A stretch of DNA of 64,000 nucleotides from Limanda limanda (Eukaryota > Chordata > Actinopteri > Pleuronectiformes > Pleuronectidae), in NCBI RefSeq assembly GCF_963576545.1, contig NC_083646.1:25312527-25376526 (forward strand). The letters run 5' to 3'. The translations under genes were made by a program, and so were the position numbers. Positions 40,565 to 52,321 of this stretch are shown here, piece after piece (positions within the stretch are counted from its first letter, which is position 1; each line of letters opens with the position of its first letter). The notes below the pieces were generated by a model. It was not told the origin of the DNA. It saw nothing but the letters and a program-made list of their open reading frames with translations, and did not search any database.

Positions 40565-40610
40565 CTTTCAGAGAAGTTATCTCTTGTTGGATTGACCTGC
40601 AGCTGTCCAT
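40565..40610 (-). CDS. plec: plectin alternative first exon, 1e type
   Basis: Coding part of a first exon: ATG at 40610, 15 codons reading MDSCRSIQQEITSLK, then a single G at 40565 followed by a GTATTTC donor (GT at 40564-40563). Mammalian plectin 1e begins MDPSRAIQNEISSLK as I remember it; 10 of 15 positions agree, including the whole spacing of IQ, EI and SLK, and there is no gap. The phase matches the other plectin first exons. The donor is weaker than a GTAAG site, which may point to regulated use. The frame continues open into the intron, which is why it appears longer if read unspliced. The cellular role of 1e is less settled than that of 1d or 1f. The exon lies 19 kb downstream of the 1f exon in transcription order. 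Confidence 0.88.
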
Positions 40611-41176
40611 TGGGTCTTTCTGGCCTCCTTGTGAAGAATGATGTGAGTGAATGCTGTAAATATTGAGGACAGAGCTGATGCTGTCGCTGAGCTGATCCCT
40701 GTGTGTGAACTTTTAGCAAATCTTTTCTGTCTGCTTTTCGTCCCGTCTCTGCCACTGCAGGTCTGCTGAGCAGGACGCTGCTGCTCTGTTTTGGTCCCTT
40801 TTGTACACCATGTGTACAAACACACACACACTTACTGTGAAACACTGTGAAACACGGTCTGTCACACAACTACACACACAAACATTTTGTGTGCCGGAAT
40901 TTACTCAGTGCAAAGCTCCTCCCTTGTCCCCTCCTCTTCTTCCTCCACCTCCTCTTTCACAAAAAACACCATTCTCAGTCTGTCACTGCACTTTGAACTC
41001 AGCCAATCATTGAGTCTAATAGCTACCTGCTTTTCAACGAACCAGCCAATCACAACAGAGAGTAAGAGTGGATTAGCTGGTAATAAGAAGGAGTTTGTAG
41101 AAGATACAGTTAAATAGAAAGTAGTGGGTGGAAGCAAGATTAATTGATTAGTTTAGCAAAAGACAGCGGGAAAGAG
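40611..41176 (-). promoter_or_regulatory. plec: probable 5' UTR and flank of plectin 1e
   Basis: Sequence upstream of the 1e ATG on the coding strand. It is somewhat GC-richer than the neighbouring intron and includes GAGGAGG-rich stretches near 40920-40960. No core promoter element could be fixed. Confidence 0.25.
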
Positions 41177-41212
41177 TGTCTGTGTGTGTGTGTGTGTGTG
41201 CGTGCGCGCGTG
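41177..41212. repeat. TG/CG simple repeat
   Basis: A TG dinucleotide run that passes into CGTGCGCGCGTGCA. Alternating purine-pyrimidine throughout. Confidence 0.9.
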
Positions 41213-42579
41213 CACTTATACTTATATATTTGTGAGGACCATTTTAAGCATAGACCTAGGGCATAGACCTTACAGAGTGTGTGTGTTTGTGCGCATGGGT
41301 GTGTTCAGTCAGACCACACCCTGCTATTCTTATCCAGGATGAGCCTCCTGCTCAAACAGACCGACCACAAACATATGGAGAGATACAACAACTATCTCTC
41401 TCTCTCCCTAACCAAACTTGCTTAATGCTAATTACATGTTTACCAGCTGTGAAGATTTGACCACATAATCACATAATCTTATTTTTAGTCACAGCAATAG
41501 AAGATAAAACAAGACGTTGCAGCTATAATACAAAAGATATCCAGAAGGGCTTTTGAATGATGCTCAAAATTATAGTCAGTCCTCTGCATGTAAAGATTAT
41601 GGTGCAAAGAGACATAATTTAGTGCACAACAATTTCCTTGTATAACTGTAAATAAACATAAATAATATTTCTGTCCCAGTAATATGTAACTTTACATCAG
41701 CAGAAAAACAAGAAACACTATTTACACAAATAGTTTGTCTATGATCTCCAGGATGACCCATCCTTGTGTGACCCCATACGATGACACAGTTTATCTGAAC
41801 GTTCCAACTTGTGTGATTAAAAATATTAGGTTTAACCTGCATTACCTGGGTAATTTCCCGGTCCCTTGGGGGAAGAAGAAAAAAGTTATAAACACAGAGT
41901 TGACGTATTATCAACCGATAGTTGACTAATGTGAAAATGTGAAATTGTGGTTTCACAAATCTACAAAGTATTTTACAGGCGGCCTCACGAATTTAAGTTA
42001 AATAGACGCAACACTTCTTGCCTTGTTTTGTTCTCCACCTTCTGCAAGGGAAATATCTGGTTCACTATCTGAAAACTGCTCCACTATGTGCACCTGTCAA
42101 TTGCTAACTCTGCCTGTCAGCCATCTGGTGCTGCTAGTATACAGTTTACTGTTTACTATAGAATTTTCAAATTCCAAGCTGTCCATAGTAAATAAATTAC
42201 TTCCTTTGTACTGAGTGTCTGGCAGAATTAAATGGTGAACATTCACATCATTCCTCATCATCACCATGGAAGCCCTGCTTGTACCTTGAAGCACAGGCTG
42301 CAGTAAAGCCACAGGAAATGAATTAAACTGTACCAAATCAAAATGGAACACAATACATGATGGCAAATCAATGTTTCCACTAATAATCTGTTAGCCACCG
42401 TCTCGGCTCAGACAGCAGGGAGTCTTACAGCAGAGCTATTATTTGATTCAGCGCTCGAATGGCCTCTTGTACATAATGAAGGACGTCTGGAGGAAACAAC
42501 TGACACATTTTTGGCAGCAGGCAAAATGGAAGTCTAGCTATTCTGCAATTCAATCATGTGTGTTGTGTGTGAGTGTGTG

Positions 42580-42610
<31 letters not shown>

Positions 42611-44773
42611 ACTGTAAGCCGTGTGTGCTTTTGAGAAGGAGGTTTCGATGAAAAGCTTTTGAAAGTAGATGCAGCAGCCGTCTCTGAGTTCACCCTGCGG
42701 ACTGTTTTTGTGTGTGTTAAGTTTTGTTACAGCTTGCTATGCCTGACATCAGTGGCCAACTGGATGTGCGCCCATCTTTCTCTTTCCATTCCTTGTCACT
42801 TTGTCATGTTCCATTAGCGACACTTTCTAACCATACAATGGAGTAAAGGGATGTTTATACTAAATTTGTTATTAAGAATCAGCAGCACAAGCAGTTTCAA
42901 CACTCATCAATGTGACTGTTGTTGCCTCTGTGCTATGAGGATGAGCAGAAATAATTAAATTATGCGTTAAATAGAAGCCAAATATATGAATTAACAACAT
43001 ATACTACAGCATAAACAAAAACGTAAACAATGAAATAGAAAACTATGGAAAAAACTATTGTTTATCAATGAATACAAAATGTAAAAAATTTGAGAAATGC
43101 AGGAATTACCTGATCATTTGTTTCAATTATATTTAATGACCTGGATAAATCTGCATAATCACATTTTCATGCTCTTGACATGCTACATAAGGCTCAACAT
43201 TACCTTCCTGCCAGTACTGTTAGCAACACATTTGATAAGAACTGTGAACTGTTAAGCTACAGCGTGTTTGTTCTAAATATAAATTAAAGACTTATCAGGT
43301 CTCCTATCAGATCAGGAAATGAGCAGTGTGTGTTGCTGACAAGCCTCCAGTTTATTCGCTCAGTAATTAACGATTTCTGTCGTGCTGTGGCAGATTTGCA
43401 AACACCACACACCTTAAAACATGGCCTGTAGCTGCACATGCAATCACAGATAACGCATCTAATTGCAGGAGTAAATGGAGGAATGGAAATATAATAGAGA
43501 GACTTAATTGCTGCAAGCAATAAAAAACCTGTGAGTAAGCTGTATCTGATGTGGAGCCAAATGCAGGTTGGGTAGCAGGTTTTGATCGTATTTCTACAGA
43601 TTGTCTGCATTTGATGCAGATTCGTTAGATAAACTGGAGTACTGTCATTGCTTAAAGGGATAGGGTTACATGGTAACATGGCAATAAACATATATGGCAA
43701 TACATGCAGCAGAATATTATATATTGTCCTAATTTAACTTCTGCCCTACACCTAACATTTGGAACGTGCAGACATTTTCCGCTGGTATCCGTTTCAAACA
43801 TTTAACAGACCTGCAGCTGCTCATATGGTTACACACTGCAACAAACAGCATACACTGTCAAACACTGACTCTTCAGCTGTTCAAGGTTATGCGGATGAAT
43901 CAGCCACGAGCTGCGTTTAACTGGGTCTTGGGAGGAATGACAGTTATGAGAAGCAGGGCCTTTGTCATGCTACCCCCAGCCGGAGCTAGACTTGTTTGCT
44001 TCTGTGCATTTTGTAAGTCCAGCAGAGTCTTATAGCAGGATCGTGCCAATCTACACAAGGGTTTATGAGCAGACAGTAAATTGCTGAGGTTTCTACATTA
44101 AAGTCTGCAAAAGGAATGTTCCCTTAACCTCCCAATAACAGTCAAAGTCATCTTTCACTGCATCACTGGTGAGTTTATCACTGCTGGACATGCCAGCTAG
44201 AATAGTTATCATGCTTGAATCCTGCCTGTCCTTCCCTTTACTGCCTTTTTTAGAAGTGTCAGTGAGAATGTGAGTAAGTGTGTGGCGTTCATAGTCCAAC
44301 TATTGGAATAAATACTGAGCAAACATGCCATAATTTACCAAAGAAACAAATACTACCATAGAAAAGAACACAAATCTTCAGCGCCTTCTTCTTTTTCTTC
44401 AGGTTTACAGGCAACTAGGAGTTACTGCATATGTTAAAGGTCATGTAGCAAGTGATCAGATTGCATGTCACGCTGACAAGATTTTGTTTAGAGACCCTAC
44501 ATATATTTTGACCTGATGAAATAGACAAGTGTGGATTATTTCACACTATGTTTAAAATAGGGGTTGGCAATCAACGGAAAATGTATAGAAATTAACATTT
44601 ATAAGCTCTCGCGATTTAATCTCATGTTGGTTGGTTTGGTTAATACTTTCCCTGTGCGTGCATTCACAAACTCTAAGGTTGCCACATGTCCGCCCTCTTC
44701 ATTCCCCCACTGACCTGCGCTCAATTTACACTATGAGATACATAGCCTTGTTTTTTTGCTACTCTGAACGAGC
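41213..44773 (-). other. plec: intronic sequence, no gene seen
   Basis: Includes a TG tract at 42557-42610. Frames of 119 codons (41597-41956) and 138 codons (43284-43700) on the minus strand show no domain or composition typical of protein. No other repeat recognised. Confidence 0.45.
42557..42610. repeat. TG microsatellite
   Basis: About 54 bp of TG dinucleotides with a few GA, TT and GC interruptions. Confidence 0.92.
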
Positions 44774-45055
44774 CTATCCATCCTTCCACTATCTGTACCG
44801 ATTATCCTCTTGAGGGTCACAGGGGGAGCAGATGCCAATCCCAGGCGACATTGGGTGAGAGGCAGGGGACACCCTTGACATGTCCCTAGTGTATCACAGG
44901 GCTGACTTAGAGACAAAAAACAATTTACTCTCACATTCATGTCAAAGGACAATTTTGACTCTCCAATTAACCTAACCCCAGTTTACATGTCATTGGACAG
45001 TGGGGGGAAGCCGGGGTAGCCCTTACAGACACAGGGAGAATATGAAAAATCCACC
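44774..45055 (-). repeat. dispersed teleost repeat, minus orientation
   Basis: Contains, in reverse orientation, the phrases of a repeat common in fish: CCATCCTTCCACTATCTGTA, TCCTCTTGAGGGTCACAGGG, GGCGACATTGGGTGAGAGGC, and CCAATTAACCTAACCCC, ending near AGACACAGGGAGAATATG. It pairs with the plus-oriented copy at 45640-45915, forming an inverted pair around a spacer of about 585 bp. No coding capacity; class uncertain. Confidence 0.65.
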
Positions 45056-45639
45056 TTCACCACCTTCTTTTGCTGTGAGGTGTCATTGCTCTTCCCAAAA
45101 CTACTATCAAAACTGTGCTTTTTGATACTAGGTTTCTCACATCCTCTTTGCTCAGTATGCATCAGACTGGTAGCCCTGTTACCGACATCCAGACAAAACA
45201 TTCCTTCTGTCTGAGGTCACCCAGCCTCTCAAATCTCCGGCCCAATGCACCAGCTTAGAGCCTCGAGCATCAGTCAGCAGGAGACCAGCCTCCCCACTGA
45301 GAGAGAGACTGTCTGTGTTAGCCGGTGATGAAGCAGTTGATCCAATGGACTGAATGCAACAGATCAGAGGGTGTCAATCAGGTATGTGGAGTATTGTGAA
45401 CGGGGAGAATATACTGAGGGCAGAAAGGCCATGTCAGTATTTTTCTTTACAGTCGGGTTGGATGATGTCCACTGGATTGGCAAATGATGAGGCTCCAACA
45501 CTTCTAATCATTAGCAAACATCATTACCATTAGCCATGCATCTAAGCAAAAAGACTGGTGGTACATCATATCAGATTGACTGACTCCACTTCAGGACAAA
45601 ATTAAACTTGCCTTCTGTCAGTTTGGCAGAGGGACTGGT

Positions 45640-45915
45640 TCTCCTCTTCCCAGTTAGGGTTTTCTCCGGGTGCTCTGGTTCCTCCCATGGTCCAAAGACA
45701 TGCAGGAGCCATTAGGTTAATTGTAAAGTCAAATTGACCATGGGTGTGAATGATGTTTGTATGTTGTCAGTTCTGCAATATCTTGGCGGCCTCTCCAGGG
45801 TGTATACCCCCTCTCACCCAATTCCAGCGGGAATTCAAGCCCATTCAAGCCCATCTGTGACCCTAAAAGGAGAAGCAGGCAGGATGGATGGATGCATGCA
45901 TTGATGGATGGATGT
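45640..45915 (+). repeat. dispersed teleost repeat, plus orientation
   Basis: Reads GGGTTTTCTCCGGGTGCTCT, CAAAGACATGCAGGAGCCAT, TAGGTTAATTGTAAAGTCAA, GGCGGCCTCTCCAGGGTGTA, CCCCCTCTCACCCAATTCCA, and ends in ATGGATGGATG units. It is the same family as 44774-45055 in the opposite direction. The two copies are diverged, so they are old insertions. Confidence 0.7.
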
Positions 45916-47177
45916 TGGGAGTTTGCATGCTGTCTGCAAATAACTGTCTTGTCAAAGATTGTTTGTGAGAAAATAACCACTAATCTGTTATACCTCTCAA
46001 CAACCACGAGTTTCTGTAGTTGCAAGGATTAGACAACAGAGTGAGACATCTTAGCTTGGCACTCAAAAATGAACACTCATTGATATCATATAAATTAATG
46101 TAACTTATAGGCTTCATATTTTTGGTATCAAAAGATACCAAATAATACTCTGATAATGATAGAGGCCAAAGAAAACTTCACTGATAATAAAAAATATATT
46201 TTTGTTTTTAAATGCCAGGTCCAACATTGTGATGACTCTCAGCCATCACCAATGGACAATGGCATTATCCATGGGCCCAACCCTACTTCATAAGTCAGAG
46301 AATCCACAACTTTATCTCATGGGTACGTCATGTTTCAACTTGATTTGAATTCAGAACAAAAATAATGTTTACTGAATGATCATTATTCTGCTGTATCTTC
46401 CAGCTCCATGTGTTTTGCTTTTCAATGGCTGCAAAATAATGTGTAGGAGAAGTAGAAACTTTATATCTTCCCGTGTTGACAGTCAAACCTAATACAGCTG
46501 TTCAGAGCTCCCTGCTAACCTCACCGGAGGGATGCTGTCATCTCAGCTTTGTTTAGACGGAACGATCAGCTACTGAGTGAGAAGAGGCTGATCCACGCTT
46601 TGATTAAAAGATGATCTAAGACTCCACTGACCTGAAAGATATGGAACATAAACATATTTTTCAGCTACTGCCCCCAATGAAAATGAACTCAAAGCTTTTG
46701 GGTTTTCCTTCAAAGCCCATTCCTCTGTTTTTCTTTTTTTTGTCAGGTCCGTTGTTGTGAGGACAATAATCCACTAGGGGCTGTGCTTACCTAAAAAAGA
46801 CTAAAGACGACTTCAAAGCAGACTGCATGATCCTCAGTGCAGTGGAGTTACAGTGAAGTAAGAGCATGAACAATACATCAAACATGCCGTTTTTCACAAG
46901 CTCTCTAATCTTTTTAAATAAAACAACAGAGTACAGAGGTAAAGTCATGAATTGGGGATAGTATAATATACATACTTAATATAAGGAGCAAGATTCCTTA
47001 CATCAGATATTCACTAACCCTGCTGTGTTTCTACCATAGACTGTATATATGTTTCTACAGAGAGAGGTGGAAAACTTCAGGGAGCTGTAAACTGGATGCT
47101 TACATCAGGCTGGAAACACTGTCTGTGCCAAGCAATGGCTCCCATGGGCCTAAAGGGAAAGTACAGGGAGCTGGCAG
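45916..47177 (-). other. plec: intronic sequence, no gene seen
   Basis: A strong GTGAGG donor-like site near 46522 is preceded by an in-frame stop. A stray CATAGACTGTATATATG at about 47035-47051 matches the terminus of the MITE family at 18745-19119, with no body attached. Confidence 0.45.
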
Positions 47178-47250
47178 AGTGTGTGTGTGTGTGTGTGTGT
47201 GCGTGTGCGTGTGCGTGTGCGTGTGCGTGTGCGTGTGCGTGTGTGTGTGT
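47178..47250. repeat. TG microsatellite with a GTGTGC hexamer core
   Basis: A TG run surrounds about eight units of a GTGTGC hexamer. It is a compound simple repeat, strictly alternating purine-pyrimidine. Confidence 0.95.
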
Positions 47251-48668
47251 AGTCAGATTTTATTGGTGGAAGAATATTGTACATAGTTTATAGTGCAGTG
47301 TGTGAATGATTCCTCATTTGATCTTTCATAAGGATGATACCTTTGGTGCAAGTCAATTGTTAAAGGTGAACACACTTCAACTATACCGCTGCCGAAATAA
47401 AAGGTTTTCCCACATATAACTTCTCTGAGCTCAATTATAAGACCATCACCTGCATCCCAACCTCAATAGCACAGGGCATCACTTCATCACACATCCCTCT
47501 CATCTGCCACTTTCCCACAAATCAGGACACAGGTGCAGGTCGATGCGGTATGCCATCGCTACGCCAAATGCAGAGCACCTAAAATAAAATGCAGGCTCAA
47601 TGTCAAAAATGGTTTCATCCTCTCAAATGTGATGATTCTTTGTTTTTTGTCATTATCTGTCATCCACATCACTATGATGTCTTTTGAGGTGAGGGGGTTG
47701 AATATTTCTGATTGCAACTCTACTGTGCCTTCTGTAACCAGTATATGTTTGAACAGAGTGTAATTCATATCGTGACTATGTTTCGTGCTGTTGAATTGGC
47801 AGAGATAGTGTTAGAGGCCAACATAATAGCTCCCCAGCAGCAGTCCTGGGACCTAACGTGACAACAGGCCTCTGCCGAGCTCAGCTTACACTCGATCCTT
47901 CATCTTTACAAACTGCTGCTGAGTGTGAGAACCACCTGATCAATGCTAAGAGAGAGAAATACTGCACACTTCCTCTCCTTCATGAGCTGCTTTTTCTCCC
48001 TCTTGATTTCTGCTTACAGTCTCAGACATGTTTCATTTCAGCACTCTGTCTCTCAACTTCCTATCATGACTCTCTCCCACACTCCCTGAGTGCCTCATCA
48101 TCTTTTTCTGTCTCCACTGTGCATGACAGGGAGTTTCTGCTGAAGGCGCCGCTCTGGCTACTGACCCCAAATGCTCTGCTCCCAGGATAGGTTGTCGGAC
48201 TACATGTCTGACAAATGTGAATTTGTCAGACTTCCTTTCCTTTTAAACACCTTTCAGCCTTTTAAAGGATGACACCAACATGATCTATTATATATTCTGA
48301 CTCTTACAGCCTCCTGCCTCCTATTGTATGTAACACAAGATCCATCTGGTTGAGCTAAAGCTACATTTCAGATCTATTAAATAAGCAGTGCAGTTATGGA
48401 GCCTTCTGACTCGCTCATGGCTAGAGAAGATAACACTCCTCATTGGCCTAGACTCAGTAGCAGGGCGGTCACCTTCTCTTGAAAATTTTAACAACTGCTC
48501 AAACAGTGTTGAAATATTGAGTAAAACAGAACTAATACTCTGATCTGTAATCATCTGTTTGAACTCAAAATATAAGGTGTAGCAGTCTGTATCTTGTAGA
48601 GCGGTGACAAATTCATCATTCACCTGACCAAAGATATCAAGAACACGACCGGGCTGCAATGATTGTTG
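47251..48668 (-). other. plec: intronic sequence, no gene seen
   Basis: A minus-strand frame of 157 codons at 48321-48794 overlaps the MITE-like copy at its N-terminal end and has no recognisable domain; it is not called as a gene. A plus-strand frame at 47858-48190 is Ser/Leu-rich without a family match. Confidence 0.45.
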
Positions 48669-49010
48669 CCATAGACTGTACTGTATAAAAAGATGGACAA
48701 CATGACAGCTCCCCAAAAGTGAAGCCAAATCTTCTTGATTGCCCCCTGGTGGCTGGGTGCAGTAAAGGAGACAAACCCAATGGACATATATCAAACTAAA
48801 ATGTCAAAGTACAGTTAAAATACATGTTTCTATTAATTCGGGTAGTTTTTACATCACAGTAATGTATTTTCAAATGTCATTCTTCAACTAAGTTTGGTTT
48901 CAATCAGCTTGGTGCTTTAAAAACAGGGTGAACTGTCAAGATTGACCAGATGAAACTGACTCGCAATTGGTGGGGGTGGGCTATGATTTGTGTATAGTGG
49001 CTTCACTCTG
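48669..49010. mobile_element. MITE-like element, same family as 18745-19119, right end unclear
   Basis: The left end reads CCATAGACTGTACTGTATAA then AAAGATGGACAACATG, matching the reverse complement of the right end of the copy at 18745-19119. The interior has GTGAAGCCAAATCTTC and GCCCCCTGGTGGCTGGG, and further right AAGATTGACC and CGCAATTGGTGGGGG. The far end cannot be placed exactly. No coding capacity. Confidence 0.55.
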
Positions 49011-49553
49011 TGGGTTATGAGCATTTTTTTTAATAAAATTAAAATTTTCCTTGTCATTGGTCACATGTGTTGCTAATGTACAAGTTTCAATGATTAACTT
49101 AACTGCTGTTATTCTTTCATACATTACATGTCTGCTATTTCAGAGGATTGTTGAGCAAGCGACACAATATTCAGACCCAAGTTTAGAACTTAATATAATA
49201 AAAGCTCTTTAATTCAATAAAACAAACATTGTGCTTGTACTTTGAAGACAAATTGCCAAACAGGAAGTGATTCTATAAACGTTCTCGCGTATGATGGGGA
49301 AAATTCATGTCTGCATCTGTCCAATATGATGAAATAAAAAAGAAAACGTATTAAAATGATCTTGCAGCGATTTGGACCTGCAGTTGCCAACCACTGCTGT
49401 TGTTTATACGAGGACTTAAATTAAGATTCAACTGGGTCGGCAGAGGCCAACCCCCCTCACAGACTGCTACAGAGTGTTGGCCATTTATTAAATTTGTATT
49501 GTATTTAATGTATTACGTGTCCAAATAGCACCAAACTCAGTACTCCACTTTCC
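49011..49553 (-). other. plec: intronic sequence, no gene seen
   Basis: AT-rich with no recognised feature. A TTGCCAACCACTG phrase near 49387 resembles ends of hAT-type elements but stands alone. Confidence 0.4.
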
Positions 49554-49557
49554 ATGA

Positions 49558-49833
49558 TGTGACGACCCTCCACTCCACTAGGGGTCTTCTCTCTTTCCGG
49601 TGTCCTGGTGGAGTGATGGGTCATCAGGCTGATGAGCCACAGCTGTGTCTGGGCTGGTTATATCAGGACTGCTCTTCCGGTGCGGAATCCCTTCCCGGCT
49701 GCAGACGGCTGTACTTCACTCGGCTGTTGACTTTGGCTTGTAAAACCTTAGTGTCATAATAAATACTTGTTTTTGTTCATCCCTCGTCCGTCTCCCTCTT
49801 TGTTGACACAGCACCGAGTCAGGCTGCGTCACA
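49558..49833 (+). mobile_element. solo LTR of an LTR retrotransposon, with target duplication
   Basis: A 276-bp unit starts TGTGACG and ends CGTCACA, so its two ends are perfect 7-base inverted repeats with canonical TG...CA termini. The four bases before it (49554-49557) and after it (49834-49837) are both ATGA, a target-site duplication. The interior is GC-richer than its surroundings, has a TATA-like GGTTATATCAGG near 49657 and an AATAAA polyadenylation signal at 49758-49763, giving plus orientation. Neither internal coding region nor a second LTR is present within the window, so this looks like recombination between two LTRs. The short duplication and layout fit a Gypsy-type element, but the family is not proven. 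Confidence 0.8.
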
Positions 49834-49837
49834 ATGA

Positions 49838-51957
49838 TCACTAACGATAAACGTGCTACGTGTGAAGTCTATTAGATGAATGGTTTGCGATGGTGTATGC
49901 ATTCCATGTACACACCGACAAACATTTGTAGGATTAGTATGCAGATTCAAACAATTTGTATTCATTTGAAGTTGACTTATTTGACAGCACTACTCACTAC
50001 AGATGAGACTGATTCTGACTGTCGCTGGATAAAGGTAATCCTTTGTCATGAAGCTATTCCTCTGATTTTGTCCTTTTTGTGTGTTTCATGCTGCTCTGTA
50101 AACCTTAGACTTTAAGAAACTCCTCTTCTAATCCTAAATGATGTACTGTAAAGTGTCTGATTTTAATATGGTTGCAGTTTTATAGTGGTGCAAACTTTGC
50201 CTTATAGCAAAACTTTGTAAGTATAAACCCCTACTGTGTGAATAAATATACTGTCATATCTAGTAAACCACCATTAGTCCCGGCCTTCAGCTGTGAATTC
50301 ATGGTATGTTAAGGCCAGAGCGAAGGATCTGTACCACCCCCCCCCCCCCCCCCATGTAAGTTCTCAGGTTTCTGCTACACATCAAACAGAGTCCTGCAGT
50401 AGCTGTGATAACAGCTGTAACAACTTCACGTGAGAGGAGTAAAATATTACACACAGGGTTCATTCCATCGAAAGCCACTTTCCAAACATTTCAAGAGTAA
50501 CATTGAGCAGATTCTAAGGTTTGCTGTAGATCATCTGGGGCCACAACAGTGTCATACACAGCTCGACAGGAAGGCCAGAATTAGCAGCGATTTTGAACTT
50601 TGAGATAAGAAAACAAGCATCCTGCAGGTTTTTTTCCAGGATTTGTTGTTTGACCTGCGGTGGGACGGAGAGGGGCCACACCCCTCAGAGACTGGGCGAT
50701 CACCGGACACACAAACACACCAGAGGCCTGCTCATTTTTACAGCAGTCATCATCTCGGTAGCTTCTTTATCTGTGACACGAATCATGCCGTTTTATGTAA
50801 CACCCGTTTGTGCAGCCCCCTTTTTGGTGAAACCGGAGTCAGCCACGCCATTTAGGGCAGTTTCTTTACGAACTGCATCTTCTGTCAAAGCCCAAAGGAA
50901 CATGACTCTGGAAGGTATTCGTAGCCGCTAACAAGCGTTACTCATCCGGCTTTGCCATCTCTGGCCAAAAGAGATCAAGTGATCTGCTAACAGAGAAGAA
51001 TGTTACAAGTTGTTCCTCATGTTTGTTCCCCCTGAAAGTGTGTGTGTGTGCTCTTGTGGAAAGGGGTGTGAGAAAGTTAATGCAGGATGTCAGTGCATTT
51101 GCATGTGTGTGCACGTGGGGCACATTCCCCTCGCTGTCAGCTGTGTGGGGTGACCTGCTGTAGCATTCCTGTCCCTTGTGGTGACCGTCACACAGCGCGG
51201 CTCCAGTTGCTCTGAATGCCACTGACCAGCAATAAACTCATTGCCTGTCAATGTCAGGAAATTACTGGACTGACCAAGAAACACACTCATAAACGCACAC
51301 TACCCTTCATCAGTAGCTGCCAAAACACTATCACGCATCACCTTGTGTGCGAAGGCGTGTTTCCATTATTACTCACTTTGAATGTAATAACCCTCAAGTC
51401 TATTTTAAGTCCTGTTGGCAATAAAGCTGAATTATTTCCACTTGCTCTAGCTTCAGCAGGGTCTGGACGGTGTTCAATGTGAATAAAATTACTCCAGCTA
51501 TCAAAAACTTCTTGTCTTCCCTCAACACAGCGCTCCTTCACAGACTTCTGTTAATCCAGCCACAGTGGAACAAATGGCACTACAGTTACTGCATGTGTGT
51601 TAGCTCTCACTGAATTTCACAGGGGCAAAGAGGATTCTGGGCCTTCGCTGGCTTTCTTTGCTCTGCATTTGTGAAATGAGGACAGGAATTATATCCAAGG
51701 TCAAACTGTGCACTTGAATATAGACAAGGTTAGTGAAACAGCTCTTGTTTGAGATGGTATTTTATTTACGATTACCAAACCTCTGCAGAGCAAATCAAAT
51801 AATACCTATAGTGTCAGGATTTAAGACATTCCAATACTCACACTCAAAAATAAGGAGTTTTCCGCCCTCTAAAAACTTTGTGTCAATTTTTAATAAGCTA
51901 ATTGTATTATATGTAAATAATAACTAAAAGTTTTCCAACACTGAAACTGAAACTGAA
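49838..51957 (-). other. plec: intronic sequence, no gene seen
   Basis: Includes a poly-C run at 50337-50353. Frames around 50593-50931 (plus, 112 codons) have no recognised domain. Confidence 0.45.
50337..50353. repeat. poly-C homopolymer
   Basis: Seventeen consecutive C bases; the length is prone to sequencing error. Confidence 0.95.
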
Positions 51958-52125
51958 GATCCAAATGTCCGAGTCAGTTGCGGTGCCCTTCTCTGGAGTT
52001 TCTTCTGCCAGCCCCTTCGTAAAAACTCATTCACCTCGACTACTGGGCATTGATGATGCTTTAAACACAAGACACACGCAAAACTAAAAAAAAAACAAGA
52101 GAATACAAATATCTCAGGAGGAAAA
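51958..52125 (+). repeat. dispersed repeat copy A
   Basis: Shares the phrases AAATGTCCGAGTCAGTTG near the start and AACAAGAGAATACAAATATC near the end with a second copy at 57801-57930, in the same order and orientation. No termini or coding capacity seen; class unknown. Confidence 0.5.
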
Positions 52126-52266
52126 AGAGGAGCCACACATGTAAGACACAAAAAGATTCAAATATTTTTTGTGATTAGAGGCAAAGTGTGTGTCGATGTG
52201 CCGTAAACACAAAAACGTGGAATGTATAAATCAGGTCCGCCTCCTGCATGCTGTGCCATCACTCAC

Positions 52267-52321
52267 CAAAACCCTCCGGAGATTTATTTTGTTGCTGGGA
52301 ATCTCCTGCTGTGTTCTTCAT
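52267..52321 (-). CDS. candidate plectin alternative first exon (unrecognised isoform)
   Basis: A minus-strand frame of 18 codons plus one base runs from ATG at 52321 to a G at 52267 followed by a strong GTGAGT donor. It reads MKNTAGDSQQQNKSPEGF. The phase equals that of the four recognised plectin first exons and it lies between the 1f and 1e exons. The peptide is polar, unlike most chance frames in this AT-rich DNA. I do not recognise it as a named plectin isoform. The upstream DNA is AT-rich with no promoter-like composition, which weakens the case. Candidate only. Confidence 0.32.

Noticed and set aside
46520..46545. Strong GTGAGG donor-like site
   Set aside because: The phase-1 frame behind it hits TGA after four codons without an ATG.
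48321..48794. A 157-codon minus-strand frame
   Set aside because: Its N-terminal part is translated MITE-like sequence (48669 onward), and no domain, splice context or codon pattern supports a gene.
52039..52055. Five-codon phase-1 frame MPSSR before GTGAAT
   Set aside because: It lies inside a dispersed repeat and the donor is weak.
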